A stretch of 64,000 nt of DNA from Acidobacteriota bacterium (GTDB lineage: Bacteria; Acidobacteriota; Blastocatellia; Pyrinomonadales; Pyrinomonadaceae), in the NCBI GenBank assembly GCA_016700175.1, contig CP065003.1, forward strand, positions 4,412,001-4,476,000, given 5' to 3'. The translations under genes and the position numbers were made by a program. Below the pieces are notes generated by a model. The model saw nothing but the letters and a program-made list of their open reading frames with translations, made no database searches and was not told the origin of the DNA. Positions 43,732-53,160 of this stretch are shown piece by piece. The stretch's first letter is position 1, and the number at the start of each line of letters is the position of its first letter.

Positions 43732-44778
43732 ATGACCGAAACAAACGGAAACGCGCTTATCAAACTCGAGGACCTGAAAGTCTACTACGACCTCGGCGGA
43801 GGCGGTCTGCTTGACCGCATCACCGGCGGGAGCGGCGAGCGCCGCATCGTTAAAGCCGTCGACGGGGTCTCGTTCGACATCCTGAAAGGCGAGACGCTCG
43901 GTCTAGTCGGCGAGTCCGGCTGCGGAAAGTCGACGCTCGGCAAGGCGCTTCTGAGGCTGACTGAGATCACCGGCGGCCGCGCGATGTATAAGGGCAGCGA
44001 CATCGCGCATCTTTCGGGCCGCGAGCTAAGGGAAAAGCGGAAGGACCTGCAGATGATCTTCCAGGATCCGTACGCCTCGCTCAATCCGCGAATGACTGTA
44101 GGGAACATCATCGGCGAGCCGATCCGCACCTTCAAGCTCGCCGACAGCAAGTCGGCGGTCGAAGAGCGCGTTAAGGAAGTGATGGAGACGGTGGGCCTCA
44201 GCCGAAGGTTCATAAAGCGGTATCCGCACGAGTTCTCCGGCGGTCAAAGGCAGAGGATCGGCATCGCTCGCGCACTTGCCGTTGATCCGGAGTTTATTGT
44301 CGCCGATGAGCCGATCAGCGCCCTCGACGTTTCGATCCAGGCGCAGATAATGAACCTTATGAAGGAGCTTCAGCAGGAGAAGCACCTTACATATCTGTTC
44401 ATTTCGCACGACCTGCGCGCGGTCAGACACGTTTCGGACCGCGTCGCGGTGATGTATCTCGGCGAGATCGTCGAGCTTGCGGAAGGCAAGTCCATCTACG
44501 AAGAGCCGCTTCATCCGTACTCGAAAGCGCTTATCTCAGCCGTGCCGGTGCCGGATCCCGAGATCGAGGAGAAACGCGAACGGATCATTCTCGAGGGCGA
44601 CGTGCCTTCGCCGATCAATCCTCCTTCGGGCTGTCACTTCCATACTCGCTGCCCGTACGCGATCGAGGAGTGCAAGAAGATCGAGCCTCAGCTCGTCGAG
44701 ATAAAACCCAGGCACTTCGCAGCGTGCATACGGATCAGCCCCGAACATCCCCGGATCGAGGATGTAGCCAGGGAATAA
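43732..44778 (+). CDS. oligopeptide ABC transporter ATPase, DppF/OppF type
   Basis: 348 aa. Walker A GESGCGKST, signature FSGGQRQRIGIARALAV, Walker B FIVADEPISALD, and a C-terminal oligopeptide-transporter domain with cysteines (GCHFHTRCPYAIEECKKIEP). The N-terminus carries a short Gly-rich insert between strands (GGGGLLDRITGGSGERR), as is common in this subgroup. Completes a three-receptor, two-permease, two-ATPase importer. Followed by an intrinsic terminator. Confidence 0.95.
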   Translation: MTETNGNALIKLEDLKVYYDLGGGGLLDRITGGSGERRIVKAVDGVSFDILKGETLGLVGESGCGKSTLGKALLRLTEITGGRAMYKGSDIAHLSGRELREKRKDLQMIFQDPYASLNPRMTVGNIIGEPIRTFKLADSKSAVEERVKEVMETVGLSRRFIKRYPHEFSGGQRQRIGIARALAVDPEFIVADEPISALDVSIQAQIMNLMKELQQEKHLTYLFISHDLRAVRHVSDRVAVMYLGEIVELAEGKSIYEEPLHPYSKALISAVPVPDPEIEEKRERIILEGDVPSPINPPSGCHFHTRCPYAIEECKKIEPQLVEIKPRHFAACIRISPEHPRIEDVARE

Positions 44779-44806
44779 GCGGGAACGCCTGAGAGAATCG
44801 GATGGA

Positions 44807-44832
44807 AAGGGGCGCTGTTTGCCCCTTTTTTT
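44807..44832 (+). terminator. intrinsic terminator of the oligopeptide transporter operon
   Basis: AAGGGGC-gctgttt-GCCCCTT, a perfect 7-bp stem followed by a run of T, 28 bp after the last stop. Confidence 0.92.
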
Positions 44833-44991
44833 GGCGGCCGACACAAGTCCGTCAGAGTCCTGAGCAAAGCCGGTTCCGGACGGGTTATAATTTGAAAACC
44901 CGGTACGATTGGGTGTTTCTAGCGAGTAAGCAAAAGCGAGAAACCGCGGTCCATCCGTCCGGACACACGGTCCGGCGGAAGTCCCCGAGCT

Positions 44992-47055
44992 ATGAACAAG
45001 GAACCTCAAAACTCCGTAAACGCCCTGGACACAGCGGTTAAAGAGATCGCTGCGACCGAGGGCGTTGCGGTCGTAATCGTCGAGGACGACAAGATCTCGA
45101 CCGTAGCTTCCGCTAACGACAACTCGATCTGCAAGATCCTGAGCAATTCCGACGAGTTTGCCCCAAGCTGCCGAAAGTACTGCGGCCAGGTGTATGACCG
45201 CGCTATGCGCTCCCCCAGGCCTTTGAAGTACAGGTGTCACGCCGGGCTCGACTGCATTGCGGTCCGGGTGAATTCTGAGGCCGGAAAGCCGCTCGTGGCT
45301 ATCACCGGCAGGACCTTCACAAAAGCGGACGAGTACAGGCAGGCGACGGAAAGGGCGATAACGGGGGACTGGAGACACTTTCCGCCGACGAAATTCTTTG
45401 AGAACGTTCTGCTTTCCAGCAATTCCGAGGCGCTCGAGAAAGCGGCCAGAAGGATCGTCAGCCTTCTCGGGGCCCTGGCACGCAAGAGCGAGGCATCGCT
45501 TGAAGAGAAGGTAACCGGCGGGCCGCCGCGCTTGAAAGAGAACAGGGATGTTGCCGCCAAGTCCTGGAAAAGGCGAAAAGAACTTGCCGAGGCCTCCGAA
45601 TGGAGGTCGAAGCTCTCGGCGATCCTGCAGGGAGACTATGGCGAAGCGTGCGCCGCCATCCTCGAATTTGTGAATGACAGATACGGGATCGGTTCGTCGG
45701 CGTGGCTCGAGGTCAGACGCAATTCGTTCGAAAAGGTCCTCGCGAAAGGCGATCTTCGCGACCAGAAGATCCAGATCTCGGTCGCCGCCGACGACAAGGC
45801 CCTGCAAAGGCTTTTCGAAAAGGAATCCTCCGTTGAACTTCGTGAACGTGGTGTGTCGAGGGGCAGGGATTCGGAAAGCCTTCGGCTCTTTCCGATCAGC
45901 ACCGGCGGAACCATCAAGAGTGCGCTCGTCATCGGCGAGAAAGCGAACGAAGAACCGATCGTGGATGCAGTGGCGAGATTCTGCACTTCGATGGCGCCGG
46001 ACCTTGAGATCCTCCGCCTCAGGAGCGAACTAAACCGCCGCGAGGGCCTGGAGTTCGCGATGCAGAAGTTCGGCGAAAGCCTGAAAGCGGTTGAAACAGA
46101 GGACTTCTGGTCCGGTATCCTGAGGACTACCGCGGAACTCCTTCACGCCGAGCGCGGTTCGCTGATGATCTATGACGAAGAAAAGCAGGGGCTGGTCGTC
46201 AAGGCCGCTCTGGGGCCGGCTGCTGACGAACTTGAGTCTGCCGGGGCCGAGATCGGCGAACGTATTTCCTCGAAGGTCTGGAGAACGGGAAAACCGGCCG
46301 TTGTCGAGGACATCTCGAAGCTGAGCATGGCCGAGGCTCCGGCAGCCTGGAAATACAGGTCCAAATCCTTCATCAGCTATCCGCTGATCGTGGGAGCGAA
46401 GAAGATCGGTGTGATCAACGTGACGGACAAGGCGGGTGGGGGCAAGTTCGAGGCTTTCGACGTCGAGCTTCTGGATTCGGTCGTACCCCAGATCGCGATG
46501 GCTGCCGATCACGCAGTCCTGCAGGGAAAGGCCGGGGAATTCGAGAAGCTCTCGGTCACCGATTCGCTGACGGGGCTCCTGAACCGGAGGTACCTGGAGC
46601 AGAGGCTCAGAGAAGAGATCAAGAGGTCTTCGCGCCACGGATATCCTCTCTGCTTCATAATGATCGACGTCGACGACTTCAAATCATATAACGACGCCTT
46701 CCTTCATCCGGAAGGCGACAAAGCGCTCAAGATCGTCGGCAACTGCCTGAAGGACACCCTCCGCGGTGCTGACGTGGCTGTCAGGTACGGCGGGGAAGAG
46801 TTCTCCGTGCTACTTCCGCAAACGACGATCGACGAGGGCGAGATCATCGCCGAACGCATAAGGCACAGGATCGAATCCACGCGATTCCCTCACAGGCAGG
46901 TGACCGTGAGCGTCGGGATCGCGACACTGTCGGTGGAGATCGATTCGGCTGAAAGACTGATTGAGGCCGCGGACGAGGCGCTTTTCGAAGCGAAGAGACA
47001 GGGCAAGAACATCGTCCAGACGTTCAGCGGCAGGGCGAGCGGAATGCATTTCTAA
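44992..47055 (+). CDS. PocR-GAF-GGDEF diguanylate cyclase
   Basis: 687 aa, no membrane segment. Residues about 1-110 resemble a PocR ligand-sensing domain (CRKYCGQVYDRAM, YRCHAGLDCIAVRV, VAITGRTF). A linker and possible second sensor follow (about 190-330), then a GAF domain (LRTTAELLHAERGSLMIYDEEKQG, about 370-490). The GGDEF domain starts at LSVTDSLTGLLNRRYLEQR, with the active-site motif GGEEF (about 600-604), so c-di-GMP synthesis is likely. A TATAAT at 44886-44891 may be the -10. The AAA/HATPase gene follows 86 bp downstream; the two may form one signalling unit. Confidence 0.88.
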   Translation: MNKEPQNSVNALDTAVKEIAATEGVAVVIVEDDKISTVASANDNSICKILSNSDEFAPSCRKYCGQVYDRAMRSPRPLKYRCHAGLDCIAVRVNSEAGKPLVAITGRTFTKADEYRQATERAITGDWRHFPPTKFFENVLLSSNSEALEKAARRIVSLLGALARKSEASLEEKVTGGPPRLKENRDVAAKSWKRRKELAEASEWRSKLSAILQGDYGEACAAILEFVNDRYGIGSSAWLEVRRNSFEKVLAKGDLRDQKIQISVAADDKALQRLFEKESSVELRERGVSRGRDSESLRLFPISTGGTIKSALVIGEKANEEPIVDAVARFCTSMAPDLEILRLRSELNRREGLEFAMQKFGESLKAVETEDFWSGILRTTAELLHAERGSLMIYDEEKQGLVVKAALGPAADELESAGAEIGERISSKVWRTGKPAVVEDISKLSMAEAPAAWKYRSKSFISYPLIVGAKKIGVINVTDKAGGGKFEAFDVELLDSVVPQIAMAADHAVLQGKAGEFEKLSVTDSLTGLLNRRYLEQRLREEIKRSSRHGYPLCFIMIDVDDFKSYNDAFLHPEGDKALKIVGNCLKDTLRGADVAVRYGGEEFSVLLPQTTIDEGEIIAERIRHRIESTRFPHRQVTVSVGIATLSVEIDSAERLIEAADEALFEAKRQGKNIVQTFSGRASGMHF

Positions 47056-47141
47056 GGCATTCTTTGCGCGCCGATCGAAAGATTCCAAGAACCGGAAGGA
47101 AGGCCTTCACGTCTTCCACGTTTCCTTAGTGAAGGGCATTC

Positions 47142-49361
47142 ATGATGAGTGAACTTGTGCATGACCGTGCGCCGTCAGCGTCCGACGCGGCGGGGCTGAC
47201 GGGCAGGGACCGTGAACTCGGTCTGCTTCGCGAGCACGCGAAAGCGGGGACCGGGAAGGCGCTCCTCGTCTCGTCGGCGCCGGGCACAGGTGCGTCTCAG
47301 GTGCTCAGTGCGCTCTACGATCAGCTGTTTCAGGCCCGCGGCGATGTCGCGCCCGTTTATTTCAGGTTCCGGCCTTCGGACCTTACCGCACGGGCAGCCG
47401 CCGAGCGTTTTCTTCACGAATTCCTCATCCAGGTTGTTGCGTTCCGAAGGGGCGAATCGGGTATCGCCGCGTCTTTCCCTGAAATGCGCGAGATCGAGGT
47501 GATGGCTCCGGCCGCCGATGAGACGTGGATCGGAGATCTTGTCGGCGCCAGCGGGGCCGACACGGATCTGAACGGCGACGCAGGATTCGTGGCCCGCGCA
47601 TTTGCGGCTCCTCAGAGAGCCGGTGTGAGCGGATCGGCCTGTTTCGTTATCCTGGACGGACTTGAGAACACACTTCTACTCGAAGGAGGGTCGAAACTGA
47701 CCGAGCTTCTCGGACGGATCTATTCGACAGCCGAATCCCGTGTCGCGCTTTCGGGGCTGCGCGGCTTCATTGAAGAAGAAACGAACCGGGGCCGTCTTTC
47801 GCTGCCGTCGGCGGCGAGACTGTCGATCGAAGAACTGGATTTTGAGAGCGCCGGAAAACTGTTCGAGAGGATGGCGGGCGCGGCAGGGATCGAGCATTCT
47901 CAGCAGGCGAGGGATCTTGCGGTAACGGTCCTCGGAGCCCGGACCGAGTTCGTGAAGGCGCTGGTCGCACGGGCGGCTGAAACAGGCGCGCCGCTGCGCA
48001 ACTTCAAGGACGTCCTGACCTGTTATCACGAGTCTCTTATGAACGGCCGTCTCGGAGGACATTTCGACGAGATCCTTCAGTCCGCTGCGCTCCCGGGCCG
48101 GCGGACCGAACTGGTCGAACTGATCGAGGCGATGACCGCCGGCGGAAGGCCCACGACACCTATGCCGGCGTGGCAAAGCCGGCTTCGCTCGCCCGAGGCG
48201 CTTCGATATCTGGAAGTCAACGAACTGATCCGCGTGAAGGCGGGGTCGGTCGCAGTCTTCGATAGTCCGGCTCTCGAAGATTACTCGTCCGCGAGGTACC
48301 GGACGGAAGTGCTCGGAGAACCGGCCGCAAGGGTCATCGCACGCGGACTGGGAGAGGGCCTTAAGAGGGCGGCCGGCACGATGTCCTCGCACTACAGAAA
48401 GAGCCTTGCTATCGGCGTGGCGGACATTTTGTCGATGTTCGACTGCCAGGCGGTTCCGACCGCCTTGCTCGACTACGGGCTGTTCAGGGAATCGTACAAA
48501 GGCGGGGACCTCGGCAAGATGCTCGGCGCGATGCACGAGGACCTTGAAAAAGTGAAGCTTCCGCAGATCTTCCATTCGGATGCGGCTTCGGAGTTCTATC
48601 CGAACATCTCCGGCCTGATCGAGAACGAGCGCGCGGCGATCGCGTTCGGTTTTGAGCATGCCGAATACGACGACGAAAACGAGATCCTGTGGCTTGCGGC
48701 GGAGATCGACTCGAAGCTCGAGGCGAGCGAGGAACTGACGACGTTCTGGTGCGACCGGCTGGAAATGGTGGCAGTCGCGAACAACATCGACCGATTCAGG
48801 ATCTGGCTTGTCGCTCCCGAAGGATTCTCGCCGGCCGCTCTCGAGGTTCTGCACGCGCGCCACGCGATCGGCTCCTCAAAGGCGCAGGCGCGTATGCTGA
48901 GGAATTTCCTGGAGAAAGGCTCGCTTGAGAACGGCGAGACCGAGCCGGATAAGTTCTCGCTCGAGATCCCGATGGGCGACGACACCGAGCTTATTGCAGC
49001 TCACTCTGTTGAAGATATAGCCAGAAAGGCGGGTTTCGGCACCGGCGAGATCAATCAGATCAAGACCGCGCTGGTCGAAGCGTGCATCAACGCGGCTGAG
49101 CATTCCTTGAGCCCCGACCGGAGGATATCGGTCGACGTGATCTCGGCTGAGGATTCGCTTACGGTAACCGTGTCAAATCGAGGGGTAAGGTTCGAAGAGC
49201 CCGCGGAGGAATCCGTGCAAAGCTCGGAGGAACGCCGGGGCTGGGGCCTGAAACTCATCCGTTCGCTGATGGACGACGTGCGTTTCGAGAGGGTCGATGA
49301 CGGCGCGAAGATCGTGATGGTGAAGAACCGTAAGACCTCGGAGAATTCGGCGGACGGTTAG
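47142..49361 (+). CDS. regulatory protein with N-terminal AAA-like domain and C-terminal RsbW-type HATPase
   Basis: 739 aa. The N-terminus is an AAA/STAND-like P-loop domain (LTGRDRELGLLREHA), but its Walker A reads SSAPGTGASQ, with Ala where the essential Lys should be. A hydrophobic Walker B-like strand is kept (CFVILDGLENT). The middle ~350 residues are helical. The last ~130 residues form an anti-sigma-factor-type histidine-kinase-like ATPase: KTALVEACINAAEHS (N-box Glu and Asn), VSNRGVRF (altered DxGxG), and RRGWGLKLIRSLMDDV (G2 loop). This suggests a signal-responsive switch in which the AAA part binds but may not hydrolyse nucleotide. It may act in partner switching with sigma-factor regulators. 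ATG 47145 is an alternative start. Confidence 0.78.
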   Translation: MMSELVHDRAPSASDAAGLTGRDRELGLLREHAKAGTGKALLVSSAPGTGASQVLSALYDQLFQARGDVAPVYFRFRPSDLTARAAAERFLHEFLIQVVAFRRGESGIAASFPEMREIEVMAPAADETWIGDLVGASGADTDLNGDAGFVARAFAAPQRAGVSGSACFVILDGLENTLLLEGGSKLTELLGRIYSTAESRVALSGLRGFIEEETNRGRLSLPSAARLSIEELDFESAGKLFERMAGAAGIEHSQQARDLAVTVLGARTEFVKALVARAAETGAPLRNFKDVLTCYHESLMNGRLGGHFDEILQSAALPGRRTELVELIEAMTAGGRPTTPMPAWQSRLRSPEALRYLEVNELIRVKAGSVAVFDSPALEDYSSARYRTEVLGEPAARVIARGLGEGLKRAAGTMSSHYRKSLAIGVADILSMFDCQAVPTALLDYGLFRESYKGGDLGKMLGAMHEDLEKVKLPQIFHSDAASEFYPNISGLIENERAAIAFGFEHAEYDDENEILWLAAEIDSKLEASEELTTFWCDRLEMVAVANNIDRFRIWLVAPEGFSPAALEVLHARHAIGSSKAQARMLRNFLEKGSLENGETEPDKFSLEIPMGDDTELIAAHSVEDIARKAGFGTGEINQIKTALVEACINAAEHSLSPDRRISVDVISAEDSLTVTVSNRGVRFEEPAEESVQSSEERRGWGLKLIRSLMDDVRFERVDDGAKIVMVKNRKTSENSADG

Positions 49362-49408
49362 CGGTTCGATTTACGATAGGCTTCAGCTTGTCGAACTCCC
49401 CCGTATTT

Positions 49409-49424
49409 CCGCGCGTTCGCGCGG
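49409..49424. repeat. GC hairpin between converging genes
   Basis: CCGCGCGTTCGCGCGG, a perfect 6-bp stem with a GTTC loop, in the 89-bp gap between two convergent genes. There is no T-tract, so termination is uncertain. Confidence 0.5.
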
Positions 49425-49450
49425 CGCAAACTGAAGTTCACGCTACCTCC

Positions 49451-51118
49451 TCACTCCCTGTCCTGAAGATCAGACCTGACGATCGTCCACACAAGGTATA
49501 TCCCGCTTCCTGCAGCGAGAACGAATAGTATGAAGGCGAGTCCCGGATATCCGAGGATCTTGAAGTCCGTGTCGATGTTCGTGAGCATCGAGGCACCGAT
49601 TATCAGCGCCGCCAGCACGAGTCCCATCGCGATCCGGTTGGCGACCTTCTGAAAACCGACGGTCAGGGTCCGTTCGTCGATCGCATCCACGTTCAGTTTC
49701 AGCTCGTTGCTGGCGATGGTCTCGAGGATCCGGTCCACGCGTTCCGGCGTCTTTTCGATCAGGTGTTTCAACTCCAGAGCGCCGCTCAGAGCGGCCCCGG
49801 GCGAAAGTCCGTCCGACATTCTCGCAGCCGCGATCCTTGCCGCCCGCTTCCTTATGATCAAGGTCGGGTCGAATCCCGGATCGAGCAGTTCCACGACCTT
49901 GTCCATATTCAGAAGCGTCTTCGCGATCAGCGTAAATTCCATAGGGAGCCTGAAACCGCAGTCTGCGGAGATCCGCGTTATCTCGAGGACGATCCTTCCC
50001 GCCTTCAGGCTGCCGACGCCCGTGCCCTTGTGCGCGGCGACCAGGTCCGAGACCTCGGACGAGAAACGCTTTTCGTCGAAGTCCTCCTTTCTCTCGCCGG
50101 TCTTCAGCGCATAGGCGGCCGCATCCTCGCCGCGTCCCTCGCTCACTGCCAGGAGCAGGTTCAGAAGATGGTCCCGGAACTTCTCGTTCAGATGTCCCGT
50201 CAGGCCCAGGTCCAGAAGGACGATCTGGTTCGAATCCGTGATCAGGACGTTTCCGGGATGTGGATCGGCGTGGAAGAAGCCGTCGACCAACATCTGTTTC
50301 AGATAACCCTCGAAGAATTCTGAGGCCAGCTTCTCTCCGTCGACGTCTATCATTCCGAGTTTTCCGACCTCCGTGATCTTCTTTCCTCCCACGTATTTCA
50401 TCGTCAGCACTCGCGACGTGCAGAGGTCCGCAACGGGTTCGGGAACGATCAATCGTCTGAATTCCTCAAGGTTCTCACCAAGCAGCGACAGGTTCGAGGC
50501 TTCCCTGGAATAGTCCAGTTCCTGAAGGAGCGACTTCCGCAGCTGGCGAACTATTCTTGTTATCTCGTACTTGCGGCCGAACTCGGTGTTGCTGTCTATT
50601 GTCTCCGCGATCGCCTGGAACGCTTCCAGGTCCCTTCGAAACGCCGTGCCGACTCCCGGCCTCTGAACCTTTACGACCACCGGCCGGCCGTCGCGGGTCG
50701 TTGCCCTGTGGACCTGGCCGATCGAGGCGGCGGCGATGGGGCGCTCTTCGAACTCGGGGAAGATCTTCTTCGGCCCGACGCCGAATTCCTCTTCGAAGAT
50801 CCTCTTCACTTCTTCAAACGCGAAGGGTTCCACGTCGTCCTGAAGCCTCTCAAGTGCCGACAGATACTCCTTCTTGAACAGGTCGGCACGCGTGGACAGA
50901 AACTGCCCGAGTTTTATGAACGCTCCTCCAAGGTCTTCCAGGTCCTTTGCGAGATCGTCTCCTGTCCCGCCGCGGTCCACGTCAAGCGTGCGTTCCGATT
51001 CGAGAGCGGTGACGACCTCTTCTTTCTCAAACAGATCGCTTCTGCCGTATTTCAGAAACAGGTATCCAAGGTCGCCCGCTCGTTTCAGGCTGTTTATCTT
51101 TGTGGCTGCGTTGAACAT
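49451..51118 (-). CDS. ABC1/UbiB-AarF family atypical kinase
   Basis: 555 aa. Family hallmarks: the KxGQ helix in GGAFIKLGQFLSTRADLF, the Ala-rich nucleotide loop AAASIGQVHRA, the VVVKVQRPG lysine, and the catalytic-loop/metal motif DGFFHADPHPGNVLI. Two C-terminal hydrophobic helices (ALIIGASMLTNI, PGLAFILFVLAAGSGIYLVWTIV) anchor it in the membrane. UbiB-like proteins support isoprenoid quinone or lipid metabolism as ATPases rather than protein kinases. The small membrane peptide at 51268 lies just upstream on the same strand. Confidence 0.92.
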   Translation of the reverse strand: MFNAATKINSLKRAGDLGYLFLKYGRSDLFEKEEVVTALESERTLDVDRGGTGDDLAKDLEDLGGAFIKLGQFLSTRADLFKKEYLSALERLQDDVEPFAFEEVKRIFEEEFGVGPKKIFPEFEERPIAAASIGQVHRATTRDGRPVVVKVQRPGVGTAFRRDLEAFQAIAETIDSNTEFGRKYEITRIVRQLRKSLLQELDYSREASNLSLLGENLEEFRRLIVPEPVADLCTSRVLTMKYVGGKKITEVGKLGMIDVDGEKLASEFFEGYLKQMLVDGFFHADPHPGNVLITDSNQIVLLDLGLTGHLNEKFRDHLLNLLLAVSEGRGEDAAAYALKTGERKEDFDEKRFSSEVSDLVAAHKGTGVGSLKAGRIVLEITRISADCGFRLPMEFTLIAKTLLNMDKVVELLDPGFDPTLIIRKRAARIAAARMSDGLSPGAALSGALELKHLIEKTPERVDRILETIASNELKLNVDAIDERTLTVGFQKVANRIAMGLVLAALIIGASMLTNIDTDFKILGYPGLAFILFVLAAGSGIYLVWTIVRSDLQDRE

Positions 51119-51267
51119 TTGCTCTTCTCCGGTTCTGGCCCGGCGGCCTCGGTACGAAAAGAATGCCCGGCCGCAATCGGACGCATTGAGGCGTCCGTCT
51201 GCGTTCCCGGGCAGGATGTGTGCGGTCGCCCAGTGTTGCCGGTCCCTTGCGTCCGCTCACATTCGTG

Positions 51268-51429
51268 TTACTGGCTGTTCGTGGCCGGCACGCTCACGTT
51301 GACGTCGATTTCCTTGTCGCCTGCGTTGGAAAGGAAGCCGCTGTAATAGACCGCTCCCGCGAGCATGGCTACGATCAGAAGGATCGTGATCGCCCAGATC
51401 ATGTTTATTCCTACGCTGTTTCTTTCCAT
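51268..51429 (-). CDS. 53-aa single-pass membrane peptide
   Basis: MERNSVGINM leader, one strong transmembrane helix (IWAITILLIVAMLAGAVYY), then a short acidic periplasmic tail. A clear Shine-Dalgarno (GGAGGG) is centred about 8 nt upstream of the ATG at 51429. A longer frame on the same strand starts at 51582 but lacks that signal. Its function is unknown. It could be a regulator or assembly factor of the adjacent UbiB-like kinase, or simply a conserved small membrane protein. Confidence 0.78.
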   Translation of the reverse strand: MERNSVGINMIWAITILLIVAMLAGAVYYSGFLSNAGDKEIDVNVSVPATNSQ

Positions 51430-51603
51430 CGTCCCTCCGGAATGATCCAAGAATTTGAATTGCGATATCAAGAGGTGCAAGCACGGTACCATTCGCGGAA
51501 TCCTGCAATTACGGGATTTTCCGTTTACGGCGGGGTCAGGAAAGGATCGGAGGACGTACACGCGTGTATGGAAGCCACACACGGAAACGGAGGTGTTCGC
51601 GTT

Positions 51604-52557
51604 CTAGATACGGAGCTGAAACAAGAGGACGGTCGCGTCTTCGGAAACGAGATCAAGCGGCGTCTCTTGCGGGATGAAAAGGGAACTTCCTTCGGCGAGC
51701 ATTTCGGGTTCCGGTCCCGCGCCGGACACTTCAACGCCGCCATCCAAGATGTAGGCGAAAGAAGAATTCGAACCGCCGGACTCGATCACCAAGGGTTCGG
51801 ATCCGCGGAGACGTACAAGTTCGCCGATTACGGCGCCGGAAGAGGGATATTCAAGGCCCAGATCGATACGCTCTCTTTCGCTATCATTCGATACGTGCCG
51901 GTGGAACATATGGCCGCCGAACCTCTTCTCCGGATCCGCCGGCCCGTTCGGGAGTTCCAGGTCGTGATCGGCATAGGTCGCGTGTTCGGCGGGGGACGAA
52001 AGCTCGAGGACCTCGAAACCGTCCGAGCATTCGAGCACGCGATGGCGGATCCCGGGCGGCTGAAGAACGCAGTCGCCCGCCGCAAATTCGAAGGGCTTGC
52101 CCTGCGATTCATAGACGAGCTTGCACGAACCGCTCAGGCAGTAGATAACCTGGAAATCGACGTTGTGGAAATGTACGTAATCCGGGACCGGGCCGCCTTC
52201 CGGGATCCTTATGTGCGATGCGATGAGACTGCCGCCAGCGCGGTCCGGAAGAAGGTCCCGGTACTGCATCCCCGCGCGGCCTTCGTGCCATTCCGAATTC
52301 CCGGGCCGGCTGATCGCCGCTTCGTTCGATGAGGTCTCGTCGTCGCGAATCCCTGCGCGCTCGGCGGCCTTCTTAAGCTTCACGTACGAGCCTTCGCGTT
52401 CGACGATCGCCTCTCTTGGTCCGTCCGCGGGAAAGATCGAGAACAAACGGTAACCTTGCTTCTCGATAAAGCCTTCGAGCGCGAAGTCTAGATCGTCACA
52501 GTCGATAGTGAATCTTGTTTCTGGATCGGGAGGGAATCGGTCGTCGTGTTTTGACAT
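51604..52557 (-). CDS. double-cupin protein
   Basis: About 317 aa. Cupin motifs appear twice: first around IPEGGPVPDYVHFHNVDFQVIYCLSGSCKLVYESQGKPFEFAAGDCVLQPPGIRHRVLE, which supplies His and Glu-like metal ligands, and again around SNSSFAYILDGGVEVS ... LAEGSSLFIPQETPLDL. It could be a metal-dependent isomerase, dioxygenase or sensor; no substrate is evident. Start ATG 52557 precedes SKHDDRFPP; a 19-codon extension reaching 52614 runs into the RNA gene terminator and is rejected. Confidence 0.78.
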   Translation of the reverse strand: MSKHDDRFPPDPETRFTIDCDDLDFALEGFIEKQGYRLFSIFPADGPREAIVEREGSYVKLKKAAERAGIRDDETSSNEAAISRPGNSEWHEGRAGMQYRDLLPDRAGGSLIASHIRIPEGGPVPDYVHFHNVDFQVIYCLSGSCKLVYESQGKPFEFAAGDCVLQPPGIRHRVLECSDGFEVLELSSPAEHATYADHDLELPNGPADPEKRFGGHMFHRHVSNDSERERIDLGLEYPSSGAVIGELVRLRGSEPLVIESGGSNSSFAYILDGGVEVSGAGPEPEMLAEGSSLFIPQETPLDLVSEDATVLLFQLRI

Positions 52558-52584
52558 ACTTCGTCTCACAGAAAATAGAGGCTC

Positions 52585-52622
52585 AAAAGCGAAAGAGCCG
52601 CTCTGACGAATCAAAGCGGCTC
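52585..52622 (-). terminator. terminator of the structured RNA
   Basis: Minus-strand GAGCCGCT (52622-52615), a 12-nt loop, AGCGGCTC (52602-52595), then TTTCGCTTTT. Confidence 0.88.
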
Positions 52623-53085
52623 AATCTGTCTCCAAGAAGATAGCCGAAGCTCTCTTTTTGGAGTGCGGTTCCTGCATGTACACGCGAAGAACCGCGACTT
52701 TTGTATCCCGAGCAAGTCCAGCGGTCGGCTCTTCCCCGGTCAGCACCCGTCTTGTTTTCACAATCACGTTGCGCTAAAAAGCGCGGTGCCGTTAGGTTTT
52801 TGTTGTGGTGGCTTTTCCTCCACCGCCGGTTACGATCCCGGCAACGAGGCCCAAACTTTCGCCTGGGCGACTCCGCACTCACCAGCTGTACCTTTCTGAT
52901 GAGCGTCATCCGTTCTTATCCGGATGACCCCAAGATCCCGGAGGATCTCTTGGCTAAGCCTTTCGGCTTCGGTTCAGGGCGTTAATAACAGCTGCTTTCC
53001 GCTTTAGCTGTTCTCGAGCAATGCGTCACCGCCTTCGCTCGCCTCTCCCTGTACCGGTCAAAAGCCCGTAAGCTGTCTGACTGTG
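52585..53085 (-). ncRNA. unidentified structured RNA of about 500 nt
   Basis: A region without credible coding potential on either strand, delimited on the minus strand by a near-consensus promoter (53119-53092) and an intrinsic terminator (52622-52585). The predicted transcript contains many perfect or near-perfect stems: AACAGCT/AGCTGTT, AAGCC-gaaa-GGCTT, AGATCC/GGATCT, GTCATCCG/CGGATGAC, GCCGG/CCGGC, GGTGG/CCACC, GCGCT/AGCGC, GCGGTTC/GAACCGC and the terminator stem GAGCCGCT/AGCGGCTC. It does not contain the GAGGAAAGTCC block of RNase P RNA, the tRNA-like ends or tag of tmRNA, or the SRP-RNA tetraloop region. I cannot name it. Coordinates of the 5' end are predicted, not measured. Confidence 0.7.
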
Positions 53086-53091
53086 CTACGC

Positions 53092-53119
53092 ATTCTATCG
53101 CAGATCCGGAATGTGTCAA
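53092..53119 (-). promoter_or_regulatory. strong sigma-70 type promoter of the structured RNA
   Basis: Minus-strand TTGACA (53119-53114), a 16-bp spacer and TAGAAT (53097-53092), predicting initiation near 53085. Confidence 0.85.
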
Positions 53120-53160
53120 GTAGAAAATACTTTAAGTATTGGCCTTATTTTACAGGCTTT

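Noticed and set aside
52583..52985. small frames on both strands across the structured RNA region
   Set aside because: They run through perfect stems and the terminator, have no ribosome binding sites and no protein character; the RNA model explains the region better.
52585..53085. tmRNA or RNase P RNA
   Set aside because: No tRNA-like acceptor ends or tag ending in a typical AlaAla-stop, and no GAGGAAAGTCC or other RNase P core blocks were seen on either strand.
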